Position numbers and translations under genes: made by a program
Shown: positions 12,656-24,100 of the stretch, in pieces
How positions within the stretch are numbered: position 1 is the stretch's first letter
Layout: the number at the start of each line of letters is the position of its first letter
Notes under the pieces: generated by a model
What the model saw: only the letters and a program-made list of their open reading frames with translations
Told to the model about the DNA's origin: nothing
Database searches by the model: none
Assembly: GCA_018398765.1 (NCBI GenBank)
Contig: JAHBMJ010005927.1
Location: 1 to 51,385 of the forward strand
Direction: 5' to 3'
DNA: 51,385 bases
Origin: Chromera velia
Lineage: Eukaryota > Sar > Chromeraceae

Positions 12656-12836
12656 CCCTGCACCACTCCGGGAACCCCTGCACCGTCAGAGTCTGAGAGC
12701 TTCTTACAGTAAGAAGTCATGAGAAAATAATTAACCAGAGCCCATTCACCTGTGACCAACCGCCCCTCCGCACTCTCTGAGAGCTTCTTGCAGCAAGAAG
12801 CCACGAGGAAACAACCAGAGCCCATTTACCTGTGAC
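12656..12836. repeat. Detached second cluster of the 97-bp minisatellite
   Basis: Two further copies of the hairpin unit have GCTTCTT at 12699 and 12783 and share the flanking CCAGAGCCCATT block. They lie about 1.07 kb beyond the main array. The first stem is AAGAAGT rather than AAGAAGC and the second loop is GCAGC, so these copies are more diverged. Confidence 0.88.
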
Positions 12837-12920
12837 GTCTGCTCCCAACGGAGTGCGCAAACTACAGGATGACCTCGTCTGCTTTCAACGGAGCACACAC
12901 ACTGTGGGACAAAATTAAAT

Positions 12921-13032
12921 TTCTCGGCAGAATTTCGTCAGGACGGAAAGATTGAGTCACAGTGCAGTCCGTTTTGTCTTTCTGGTTGCGTTTCTTTCTC
13001 TTCAATGTTGTCCCCCTTTCAGGGCTTCTCTT
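12921..13032. repeat. Diverged direct repeat, copy 1
   Basis: This segment, from TTCTCGGCAGAATTTCGTCA to GGGCTTCTC, matches 13576-13686 over about 110 bp in the same orientation with scattered substitutions. It begins shortly after the second minisatellite cluster. No coding potential is evident. Confidence 0.8.
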
Positions 13033-13575
13033 CAAAGATCGACACGACAATAAGGCAAGAGGAAGAGAGAGGGAGTCGACAGAGGGAGGGAGGGAAGGAT
13101 TGACCTGCGGTGCGAATATTTGAAGCAAATTGCTGGATTGTTCTGTGTCCCATCACTATGTTCGTAAATTTTATGTCGTGCCGTGTCTTTCTTACCCTGC
13201 GTTTATACACACATGCCAATCTTTTGTTTTCTTTCGGGGGGTTTCTTTTGATGGGTCTCCCACTAGCAAGGCACTCAGTAAGTCGCACAAATGTTCTTCG
13301 TTCCTTCCTTCCCTCCTTGCTTTCTTCCAGTCCCAAGATTTCTTCCGCTCGACCCTCTAGACACAAGATGAGTAAGGGGGAAAAAAACAAGTAAAACAAG
13401 GGGGGAACGATCTTCGCTGGAAGTGAGGCTGTGCAATCGGGATTGCTGTTTTGTTCGCTCTAGCGCTCACTCTTGACTGTCATCAACTTTTTGGCTTAGT
13501 TTTGTCAGGAGAGAGAGATGGAGTGTGTGGTCTAATTTCTGTTTCTCTTTGCTCGCTGTCTTGGCTGTTGTTAGC

Positions 13576-13686
13576 CTCTCGGCGGAATTTTGTCAGGACG
13601 GAGAGATCGTGTCACAGTGCAGTCTATTTTATATTTCTGGTTGCGTTTCCCTCTCTTCAATGTCGTCCTTCTGTCGGGGCTTCTCG
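13576..13686. repeat. Diverged direct repeat, copy 2
   Basis: This is the partner of 12921-13032, offset by 655 bp. Shared blocks include GTCAGGACGGA, GTCACAGTGCAGTC and TTTCTGGTTGCGTTTC. Short open frames over it do not match those over copy 1, which argues against a protein-coding duplication. Confidence 0.8.
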
Positions 13687-14400
13687 CGCAGAGAAAGTTC
13701 CGCAGTCTGAAACCGTTGAGAATAAGCCACCACGTACGATGTTTCGTTCCTTGTCCTTCGGCTCTCTCTTCACTGTTGTAAACAGAACGTAGACCACCAC
13801 TGTGCGTGTTACACCTGAATTAAGGGGTCTAAAGTGCGGTCAGGATGAGAGCATGTCGTCACCAGCTGTGAGACGTACAAGGGTATGATGGGGGGTTAGA
13901 CATTTCTGGACTCGAAGCCCGTGAAGAGTACCTACATCTTTTATATGCCAGTGTTCTCTCTCTCTCTCTCCTTCTTGGATCTTTGAACACAAGAGCTTGC
14001 GGGGACCCCCGAAAGCAGGCCCTGCATAGGGAGATCAAGAGCCCCTCCCATCTTTGCTACACAGTTCTGTAGAACTGAATTTTAATGACCTGCAACTTTA
14101 TCAGGTTTTCATTAATTTTTCATTAATTTTAATGACAGAGGACTTGGCCCCTCAATCGGGCCTCTTTTTTATTTTTATATTATTTTGTTTTAAGTGATCC
14201 TCAAAGAAAATTACTTGAAATAATTTAAATGATTCGATTTTCAAACACACTTTTCCTCACATGATGTGTATGTAAGTCTAAATGTAAGTTCAAAAAGTTT
14301 TCACATAAAAAAAAGTTGGCGAAACCTTTGTTTTTTTTTTTTTATGTGCGGGGCTAGGTCTAAGGCTAGGTGCGGCGCCTAGTGCAGTGGCGATGGCATA

Positions 14401-14575
14401 CGATGATGATGATGATGATGATGATAGAAGACTTAACCCCTAGCCTCTGTTGGGCTCGGGTGGTCCGTTCTATATATGATGATGATAATGATAGTCAAGT
14501 AATGATAATGATGATAATACTGATTAGATGAATGAATGAATGAATGAATGAATGAATGAATGAATGAATGAATAT
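14401..14575. repeat. GAT and GAAT microsatellites
   Basis: About eight GAT triplets lie at 14401-14425. About eleven GAAT tetranucleotides lie at about 14528-14573. The DNA between them also carries scattered GATGATAAT units. Confidence 0.9.
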
Positions 14576-15527
14576 CACTGAATGACTATAGCCGTCGGAG
14601 CCTAGCTCCTGGCAGTCTATGTTCATGCAAGTCTTGTTCAAGATCCTAGCTCTACTTCAAGAGACGGTAGGCTGAAGCAAGGCTTCAACGGCGAAGCTGA
14701 TTTGGAATTAGAGGAAAAAGTGAGAAACAACAAGTTAGAGAGTGTTCATCGAACTGATTCAAGTGAATAAAAATATTAAACATACAAAACATTAAGGAGA
14801 TACGGGCAGGTGTGCGCATAGCGTGACATGAGGGCAAGAATGCCGGCAGCGCACCACAGAGCAGCCAGCGGGTGCCTTCGGGGTACCAGAGGAGAGGTAC
14901 GAAGAGTAAGCGCCGTTGAGGGAGGGGCAGCAGCAGCCGCACTCGGATAGATGAAAGGATGATCAGCCGTTCCTAATGGATAAGGCACGGTCATGGAGAG
15001 ACATGGAGAGCCCATAGCCTTAGGTGATTAAGAATTTTTGAGTCATGGTCGAACTAGTTCGTGTCTAGTGTAAGATCTGCATGTCTCTGTAACAATTATT
15101 TTTTGAATAATTTTCATTCCTAGATTGTAACAACCAAACAACCGTAGTAGTCACAGGACATACATTAATTGTTCAAAACGGAATTACACGGAATCATTTC
15201 CGAATAAATTTGAAAAAATCTTTTATGATAATTCTTATTATTTTTCTTTAAATACTAGTTTAAATGTTCGATAGGGTTGCCCTAGATTTGAGCTAAAACT
15301 AACGATTTGTAACTAGATTTGTAAGAATATTTAGTATTCACTTTTAAGTTTGCTTTTGAGACAAATTAGACTATTTAAATTGAAATTATTGAATCATTCT
15401 GGTCGATCTTGAGTCGGATCTTCAAAGCCTGAATCAAAGGTGGAACTATAGGGCCTAAACTAGAGTTGAAATGAGTTGAACTCTTCGTTACTACAGCCTT
15501 GGTGTCAGAGGCACGTTCAGAGGGCGT

Positions 15528-16862
15528 TTAGAGGCGGGAAAAAGTCATTTTCAGTGAGGGTTCGCGCATGCTTTCATCCGCTACCAAGATTGTCGACCCA
15601 CCCACACATCCTCTCCCACACCATCCCGCAAGAAGCCCCGCTTCTCGCAGAACCCCCTCGACCGCTCTCGTGTATTCATGTGGAAACATCCGCATGTGCT
15701 GAACGTGGTCCGACCCCTTCAATTCCAGAGTGGAGACGCGGAAGTTCAGTCTCACGAGCCTCCCTGCGGTCTGCCTGACGTGTCCCGCAGGAATCATCCT
15801 ATCAGTAGAAGAGAAGATAAACAAGTGCGAGGCTCTGGAATGTCGGGGTGACCGCAGGGCTCTCATATAGAACCTGTACCAGTCATCTGTGCACAAGACT
15901 TCGCACATCGCCCAGTCCAACGAGAAAAACACCAGAGCCCCCACGGCAGTGAGCCAACGGAGGAGGGAGTTCCGCAAATGCATCGAAAATACAACGGGAT
16001 ACCCAAGCAAAAAGAGTTCACTGGGACCGCTGTCACAGATGAGTGCATACAGATTCAGAAATTGGATCTTCGCCCCCACACGCTCTTCTTTTTCCTCGCT
16101 CTCCACTGCCATGAGCAGGCAAGCGTAGAGGACAAGACCCCCATTCGAAAAAGTGTGCACGACCAGAGGGGTGGAGCCTGGCAGTGCAGCAGCGGGACCA
16201 CTGACGGGATCACTGCCAGAGGAGCTCTCAGAAGCCCCCGGCAACTCAGGCAGGTGCCTGTCAGAGACTGTCTGTGCGGGTGGAGTCTGTCTTACATGGT
16301 TTTGGGAAAAAGTCTCAGACGGAGTCGGGCCTGGGGGAGTCAAAATTTGACGAGGCCGAGGGTCGGTGTCTTTCAGACAGCCTAGTTGATACAGGCGTCT
16401 CTTCAGCCCCTCCATTCCTCTTGTGGCCCTGCTGAAAGAGGAGAGGAAGGTCTGGTTGGAGGCCACCATCGTGAGGACACGGAATCCTCTGGAGAGGTAA
16501 AACTCTTCATATCGCCTCATCTGCCGCCTCTCTGCGTTCAGCCACGAGAAGAGAACAACAACCGGCGTGACCCCCCTCACACCAGAGGACTGAACGGAAG
16601 GGGAAACCGACATACCGATACCGTCCGCCCCCCCCGTACACGTTTGAACATTCAAATGAGGAAGGGAGAGACTCTTCCCCGTGTCTGTGCTGCTGCTGCT
16701 GCTGGTGGTGGTGGTGGCAGTGCGCTGCATTGGTGGTTCTGGAACTTCTTGTCCCTGGGTCTCTCCCCCACCTCCCCCTTCTCTCCCTGCGGCTCGGCAG
16801 GAAGGGGGACTCTCGAAGAATTCCCATGCCGAGCTAGACGGAGACCCGGTCTTGCGCCTCAT
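15528..16862 (-). CDS. TMEM53/DUF829-family alpha/beta-hydrolase-like protein, intronless
   Basis: This is a 444-aa protein read from an ATG at 16862 to a TAA at 15528 without introns. The core matches the DUF829/TMEM53 pattern. A strand-loop TPVVVLFSWLNAERRQMRRY lies at about 99-118, followed by a nucleophile-elbow-like VVHTFSNGG with Ser239. Then come CDSGP at 276-280, STDRMIPAGHV with Asp354, and GSDHVQHMR with His386, giving a plausible Ser-Asp-His triad. A hydrophobic stretch at about 303-321 is a possible membrane segment; animal TMEM53 is a nuclear-envelope protein, and the location here is unknown. The first 95 residues and the linker at about 163-232 are Ser/Pro/Thr-rich and unconserved-looking, making the protein longer than typical family members of about 280 aa. 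It is the only intronless complete gene in the window. Substrate and activity cannot be told. Confidence 0.88.
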   Translation of the reverse strand: MRRKTGSPSSSAWEFFESPPSCRAAGREGGGGGETQGQEVPEPPMQRTATTTTSSSSSTDTGKSLSLPHLNVQTCTGGADGIGMSVSPSVQSSGVRGVTPVVVLFSWLNAERRQMRRYEEFYLSRGFRVLTMVASNQTFLSSFSRATRGMEGLKRRLYQLGCLKDTDPRPRQILTPPGPTPSETFSQNHVRQTPPAQTVSDRHLPELPGASESSSGSDPVSGPAAALPGSTPLVVHTFSNGGLVLYACLLMAVESEEKEERVGAKIQFLNLYALICDSGPSELFLLGYPVVFSMHLRNSLLRWLTAVGALVFFSLDWAMCEVLCTDDWYRFYMRALRSPRHSRASHLFIFSSTDRMIPAGHVRQTAGRLVRLNFRVSTLELKGSDHVQHMRMFPHEYTRAVEGVLREAGLLAGWCGRGCVGGSTILVADESMREPSLKMTFSRL

Positions 16863-18265
16863 GTTTGCTCAATCTTGAGAACCCCACTGCGCGGTGACAA
16901 CTTTTGTCTGTCCGTTCTGATGAATGGTACACAGTCAGAGGGGCAGGCGGAAGAAAGACGGATGGGCAGGCGGGCTGATGGTGCCAGGAGAGCTACGAAT
17001 TCAGGCCTCGGTGGGTAGAGGAGGAACAGTGGCCGCACGCCCGCTCCCCCCGATGAACCTCGAGACCGGGAAGATGCTCTTACTGGTTGAACGAACTGCT
17101 GCTGCTTCTTTGCCCCCGCAGATGTGTCCTTCGCTCGCGCTAAACACCTGCATTTGGATTCCGCGTTCATTTGTTTTTGCTTCGTTTCTATCAATATTCT
17201 CTTTGCGGTACGTGAACGTCTTTGCATGTGGATTTTGAATTCTTCCGTTGCGTATACATATCAAAGCGCATTGCAAAGGAACAGAATACATGAAGCCTGG
17301 GTAGCAAGATCCTGAGACTTCTGGCCAAGAATGAATCAGACTACATGGCTGTTCCTCTCTCGGTTAGCTTAGTTCTTCAACCCTTATGTGCCGTCTCCAG
17401 TCATCCCTTCCCCAAGCACGGCCGTCTATGCGTTCCAACTGACCTTGAAAAATGCTCTCAGCTGACGGGATTGATGCACGAAAGAGAGCACGAACAGACT
17501 TGCGCCAGGTCTCCTACCTCACGACGTCATCAACACGCTCTGACAGAAGAGACGGGCTCACGAACTACACTGGCGGAAGCTACGCTTTCTCTCCCGACGT
17601 TGAAAGCAACACCCGCAAATGTTCTGACAGTCAATTAAGAAGGAATCGACAAGAAGGAGCTTCTGACGTTGGCTGACGGGTGCCCAAGACTGTACGGGGG
17701 GACCAGGACTCTTTCAATCGGGATCATTGCTTGGGCGCGTGTTTGGGGATCGATTCGATTCGGTCCTAAAACACTTAAAGTTGCGTGCGTCAGTTTTACC
17801 GCTCACGGCCACGGCATGTCTGCCATTGTCTGAGATGGAGGAATGCACGGCGTGGCCCCCACAACCCTCCACAGCTATAGTGTTCTCTGTGCTCCGTGCG
17901 AGTTCCCGTTTTTTGGCAATTACACCTCAATTGAATGAGAAAGAGCCCCTCAAGATTGTGTTGCGGGGCCAGAATTTTAACTTGTGAAAAGTTATTTGAT
18001 CACTTTGATCTGAGGTCGTTTCTGATTTATGGAGGAGAGTTTTGCTTCGAAGAGGGTACTTTGGAAGGCCCCGAAGACGATCAACAGCTGATCTTGTCAC
18101 CAATCCATCCAGAATCTTACTGCAGTAGTAGCTGGAGCAGTTGCTTGCTTGCAGAACGTTCCCATTTTTGTTTGTCGTCATGGAAAGAAAGCGGAAAAGA
18201 ACTTGTTGAGTCTTCGTAGTTGAGAAGCTTCTTGGGATTATCAAGGAGGGAAAGGCTGTTCAGAG
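16863..18265. other. Intergenic space between divergent genes
   Basis: This 1.4-kb stretch separates the divergent TMEM53-like gene and the giant TPR gene and must hold both promoters. A 74-codon frame opens with ATG at 17452 and reads coding-like residues such as YTGGSYAFSPDVESN, but it has no further support. It could be a 5' exon of the downstream gene or chance. No TATA-like element or repeat stands out. Confidence 0.45.
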
Positions 18266-21059
18266 ATGGATGGCTTGTGCCACATCTACCCCCACCTCTG
18301 TGTGGCGAATCATGGGGGCTCATCTGCTCACTCGGTTCCTTCCTCTTCGACCCCCAGTGGTTCTGCCAGTTCGTCCCTGAACTTACCGAAGGGAAAGGGA
18401 AGCGGGCAGGCAACAGCGGTGGGGAAACATGACCAAAGTTCCTCCTCTTCCTCCTCTTCGTCTAGCAGCAGTAGCAGTAGCAGCAGCAGTTGTTCTGGAA
18501 GTCTGCCCCCGCCAGCCGGAAAGCCCTGCGTGCTTGCTCTGTTCAATCCATCAGCCATTTGTGCAGCCTCCCGACTCCTCCAAGTTTTCTATCTCATGCA
18601 CCGAGACGAGCATTTGCAACCTCAGTCTGTGGCGGCTGCAGCAGCTGCTGCGGCTGCAAATGGGGGCAAACCTCGGGATCGGCAGCAGCAGGCTCCAAAC
18701 ACCAATCTTCTAGGCATCTCGCCGTCTGCAACCGGAGGGGGCAGTGGGTCGTCTGCGGACGTAATTCACTGGATAGGCTCCCACATTCGTGAGAAGATCA
18801 GTTTAGAGGCAGAGTCCCCGATCTCAGAATGGGAGGATGATCTTCAATCAATTGACACGAGGGAGCAGTATGACAGTCTGGAAGAGGCCACAGCTGAGGC
18901 AGTCAATGCGATGGAACTTGTCTGTCGGCTCTCTGGACAACCAGCGAGTAGTTCAGGCGCCAATGCCAACGGTGTCTCTGGCACGCTGGTCACAGGAGGG
19001 GGGGGGAGCAATAAGAGAAGTACGTCCCCTCGTCCTTCTGCTTCAGCACGGACGACCGTGGCCCCCTCCACGTCCTCAGGAGGGGACACGGGGAACTCCG
19101 TGAGCTCGTCTCGATGCCATACCGCCGACTCTGCCGAGGCTTCAGAAGGCTCTGAGTCGGACGGGGGGTGTCATGGAGAGGGGGGTGCAGGCGCAGGAGA
19201 TTGTGATGCGTTCAGTGGGGGTGGGAGGCGTTGTCTGGGTCGTGCTCTGCCTGTACGGGAGATCGACCCCCGCATGAAGGCGGAGGTAGAGGCGTACAGC
19301 TGTCACCCTCTCGACTACCAACTGAAGAGGAAAATTGTGGAATTGATGGACGCCAACTTCAGGGGACCCGAGAGGCTTGAGCCCATTTTGCATAGATGGG
19401 CTCCCATTGCCACCACGCCTTCGTCAGTTCGCTTTTCCCTTGACGGCCCACCTTTAATCAGGCGCCCCCTGTTTTCTTGCGAAGGTTTTCTCGTCGCTTA
19501 CCCCGTCCTTGTTGAAAGACACTGTGTGTCCCCCCGTTTTCTCGCGGTCGTCCTCTTCACTAGCCTGTCGACTCGCTCCTTCCCGCTTCCCCTTTTTTCT
19601 CGTTCCGCATGTCAAAGAAGCCTCGAATCTGTGCAGTTGAGTGGCCCCCTTCCACCCTCCCATCTGGCTTCCCTCACAAATCAATTGCGCTCTTTACATT
19701 GATTTCTTCTTATTCTTTTCTTCTTCTTCTTTGTTGCAGCTGTGAACTGGATCTGGACCTCTACTCAGAGTTTCGAGATTTTATTGATGAGCAGAGAGGC
19801 ATTCGCTCTCTGTTGGGAGATCTTGTCTTTTCAGACTCCCGAGGGAAGAAATTCTTTCTGGTTATCGTTGCACAGAGATCAGACAAAGTGGACGCTTCCG
19901 AAAACGAGCCTGTCAGAAAGGCGCATCACCTTGCGCAGGTCCTCTTCGCCATTCTCGACAGGTACGCGCTTTTATTTATCCCTTTTTTTGGCTGATGATG
20001 ATGCGTGCTCGTCTAACGCTCTTCTCTTGCCCACTTTCTGTGTCCGGTGGCAGCTGACGGCGATTCCATTTCATCTCTTCTCTCCTCTTCTCTTTTCTGG
20101 CCAACTTTTTCGAGCGGCCACGCTGCCTCTGTTCGTCTCCTTCTCCATTGGTGCATCTGTCTGAGTTTTTCTTTGTCTTTTGTGTGTCCTGTTTCATCGA
20201 AGTGTTTCCCTGTGCAAATTCAAGGAGCGCTTTCTCATTCATGTCTACACTCTCTGAGCGTCCATCCTATTCCCAGGTTTGGGTTCGAGCCCGAGTTCGT
20301 CAAGTACGGCGTGGTTGTTGCAGACCGCAACCCTGTGACGTCTGTGAAACACGTGGGGCTTCTGAAGCTCCCCCTGTTTTCCACTGTTGACAAGAAGAAC
20401 GCTATCCATGAGCTCTCGGACAAACACTCAAAACGTCTCGCTGCGTTGGAGGTCGGTCGGTTGCCTTTCCCTGACTCTTTGGAGCTTGACTCTCTCTCGT
20501 GCTTCCTTCCTTCTTTTTGCGGCCCTTTGTGGGATTCTCTTTAGACTTCTGAGTCACGCAGGGCACATCTCCGATTCCGTCTAACTCTGTGTACCTTCTT
20601 TCTTCGTTGGTCGTTGCTGCCTGCCTGCCTGCCTGCCAACCTTTGTTCAGGTCTGTGAGCCCACGGTGTTCATTGAGATCAACAAGACTCGGATCGTGTC
20701 TGCCATCGCGAGGTGGAAGAAGTCAGGCAACAGATCGTTCCAGGAAAACAAACTCCAAGACGCGGTATCATGGTCAGTCAGTCTTTTCTTTCCCTTCTTT
20801 GTTTGTCGCACCGCCGGTTTTTTCAGGTTTTCCTTCCGTAAATCTGTCCTTTCTTCGTAGCTCTATAAGTGCCTCCTCATTCATTTGGTTGTAGTCATTA
20901 AGACTCTCGTGTTGTTGGGGGGAAACTTCCTTTGTACATCTCTCGAACATACCAGAGCGATCTTCGATTTCGTGTCTGCAAAAGAGGTTCTTGCAAGCGC
21001 CCTGTGTGTTTCTGCATTTTCTCCTGTGGTCTCTCTCGTGTGAGCTCCCTCACTGTGTA

Positions 21060-21105
<46 letters not shown>

Positions 21106-24100
21106 ACGTGCCTGCAGGTACGGGAGTGCGATCATGTACCTGAACGACAGCAGGGCGACTCACTATGCGTACAGGACGGTGTGTCCTGATCTGACAGATC
21201 ATGCAGGGAACGTTCACTACCAGTACTGCGACAAGTCTGGTACCTCTGTCTTCACAGACGACGAGGCAGAGGATTGTGACAGGTCTGTCTGTCTGTGTGT
21301 TTGTTCTTTGTCAGACCTGTTTCTTGACTCGCTTCTCGAAGCAAAATGAAGGGACGCGGGTGGGGGCGTGTCGGTGCTCTTAAAATTGGTTGCCTGTTGT
21401 TTGCTTTTCTGCATGCCTCTTTTGCTTTCCTCTTTGCTTTCTGGTTTCGCTGCCTTTCGGTCCTCTTTCGTCTTTTGCTTACTGGTCCTGATTTTGTTTC
21501 TCGCTTCGCTTTGTTGCTTGCAGGTACCTGTCAGTTCTGCTTGCGAACCGGGCGTACGCTTACCTGAGAATGAATAAGGCACCAGCAGCAGTTAGCGACT
21601 GCGAGCTGGCAGTCGACCTGGACGGTAGTAACGTGAAGGCCTTCTACCGTCTGGGATGGGCCCTGAAGGACACTTCGGAGTACGATCGGGCGATCGACAA
21701 CCTGGAGGAGGCTGAGCGGTTGTTGGGAGAGGAACAGGGAGGAGGGTCAAGGGAAATTGAGAAGATGATGGATGAGTGCCGCAAGTTGTTGGAGAAGCAG
21801 AGGAGACAGGTTGGACCGAAGGGGGGATTCATGGGGTGGAGGCCTGTACAGCTTTATGATTGATACTGAGAGCGGCAGGTATTTCTGCAAACAAATGTCG
21901 AATGCGCGGGGGACGGGTGCGGTTAAGTCTGCGTGCCAGTTTATGGTCATTGATTGCACCACAATCTGGTGTGAACTTACCTCTGGGGCTGTGCTGCTTC
22001 GTTTCTGTTTCTCTAAGTGTGTGTTTGCATAAGTGTAAAAGAGAAATGGCCGGTACTTCGTTTTCTGTTTCTGACGCAATCCATCTATCTTTTTGCTTGC
22101 AGAAGGAGAAAGAGGAGAAGGCGAAAGCCGAGGCTGCCAAACCTTCTGCAAAGAAGGCCGCAGCGACCCGTGCCGTTCGGGATCGGTTGCGGGAGAAGTT
22201 GAACGTGAAGAAAGCATTGATGCCTCTGACGTCCTCGGGTGCCGGGGGTACAGGGGATCAGTCAGGATCCTCGGGGGCAGGCGGAAGTGGGGGGAGTGGA
22301 AGTGGAAGTGGGTGGGTCCCTGTGACGCTCCACCCCCCCGAAAGTTGGGGTCCCGGTTCGGGCCCCCCGGCCTCAGGAGGCACTGGAGGGGGGACGTTTG
22401 CGGGTACAGGTGGAGGTACGAGGGGGGGAACTTCCTATCCGGTTGGGGGGCAGTCTGGTCCCCGGATCGGTGTGGGGTGTCCCTACGGAGGGGGAGGGAA
22501 AGGCCTTCCTGAGGCTGCTGAGGTCCCCCCGCAGCAGCCAACACCACCGGTTGATGAGAAGGAGAAGGAGGGAGAGGACAGGCTCTATCAGGACTTCCTT
22601 GAAGACTTGATAGACGAGCCTCCTGCTGGGGAAGGCGGTGCTGCTGGGGGAGGGAAGAAAGCGCAAAAGCAGAAGGCGAAGGCTGAGAAGAAGGCAAAGA
22701 AACTCCAGCAACAGCAGCAGCAGGAAGAGGAGAGGGAGAAAGAGCGAGCCGCGGCTGCCGAGAAGGAAGAGAAGGAGAAGAGGGAAAAGGAGGAGAAAGA
22801 GGCAGCGAAGAAAGCGTCGGCTGCCAACGGCGCTCCTCCAACTTCTCAAACACAAGGGAAGAAAGAGAAAGCCGCGGTGGGATCTAAGCCTGAAGCGAAA
22901 GCGAAAGCAAAGCAGCAGGCGAAAGATCAAAGCAATGCGGAGAAGGAGAAGGAGGCGAAGGATGAGAAAGAGGTGAAAAAGCAGTCGGGCGAGCAAGAGG
23001 AGCAAGAGGAGACTGAGACAGCTCCCCCTGCCTGCCTCTCCAACAATGCCTATGCAGGCCTCCTCGAGCCCGTTGAAGGGGGTGAGGGTGCAAGTGGGGG
23101 GAAGAAGGGCAAGAAGGGGCAGAAGGAGAAAGAGGACAAAAAGGCCAAGTCGGGAAAGAAGGAGGACAATCAGAAAACAACTGTCCGTTCCGACCCCCCG
23201 GCAGCGGCCCTTGGCCCCTCTGTTGCGGGGTCTCACTCCAAGACGGGGGGTGCCTCTGTGCGTCAGGCTGGCGCTGCAGGTGAGAAGGAGAAGGCGGACT
23301 CGAGGGAAAAGGCAGGTGGTGCGAAAGACAAACCGAAAATCGAACCTGCAGTCCCTCACGCGCCGTCAGTTGACGAGGCACTGCGTGCGACTGAAAGGAA
23401 GACGAAGAAGAGGGTTGAGCAACAGCAGCAGCACCAGGCTGTCGTGTCAGCTGCAGCTGCAGGAGTTGTTTCTGCAGGAGGTGCAGCGGGAGGGAGGCAG
23501 AAGGAGAAGGAAAAGGCAGCAGAGAGTGGGGGTAAGGAGAAGGAGAAAGAAGCCGCGAAGAGTCTTCACCAGCGACTGCAGCTCCAAAAGGAGCGAGAAA
23601 AGCAGGAGAAGGAGGAAGCGCTTCAGCGAGAAAAGGAGACGAAGCAGAAGGAGAAAGCCGCTGCCGCTGCTGCAGCCGAGAAAGAGGCTCAAGAGAAGGA
23701 GAAAGAAAGAAGGGCGGAGAGGGAGAAGGCCCGATTGGAGAGGGAAAAGGAAAAGGATGAAGAAAGAAGAAAAGCCAAGCGGGAGCAGGCAGGAGCAGCC
23801 ACAAGAGAACGAGAGTTCAAAGCAACTAGGGGGACCCCCGCTTCTGCCTCTGGAACTGATCGGCTGGAGAAGGAGAGAGAAAAAGTGGGGGTTAAGGGAG
23901 GACAGAGGGAAAGGGAACACGAGAAAGAACGCGCGCAGAACAGCAGCAATACTGTTCCTGCTGAGGTCGGTCGGTGACTTTTTTCTTGAGCTGTCTGTTC
24001 AAACGATTCTCTTCGACTTGCTGAAGTCTGCTTCCCTTTCAGTTGAAGCCTCCCCAGCCCTCTTAGGCACCTTCCAAGCTTCCTTCGTTTTGTTTCCGAA

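Larger units (their letters stand above)
10746..15527. other. Large repeat-rich gene-free region
   Basis: No gene is supported here. It holds two clusters of a 97-bp hairpin-bearing repeat, a diverged 110-bp direct repeat, a pyrimidine-rich tract near 12080-12190, a GAT run and a GAAT run, and AT-rich DNA from about 15040 to 15470. A 79-codon minus-strand open frame at 14776-15015 starts with ATG but has no other support. The features listed within this span account for about 1.4 kb of it; I see nothing else. Confidence 0.55.

Noticed and set aside
14155..14180. Hairpin GGCCC..GGGCC followed by a T run, like a bacterial terminator
   Set aside because: The window is eukaryotic nuclear DNA and no gene ends here; treated as chance.
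14776..15015. 79-codon minus-strand ATG frame with a hydrophobic segment
   Set aside because: Short, no splice context, no recognised family and embedded in repeat-rich DNA.
14950..15060. tRNA-like A box (CTAATGGATAAGGC) followed by a B-box-like GGTCGAACTAG
   Set aside because: The intervening sequence does not fold into anticodon and T arms of the right size and no paired acceptor stem is seen; a tRNA-derived SINE is possible but cannot be shown here.
22373..23359. 328-codon minus-strand open frame opposite the giant TPR gene
   Set aside because: It is the complement of the Lys/Glu-rich exon and gives Leu/Arg/Phe runs; the plus-strand exon has matching splice phases on both sides.
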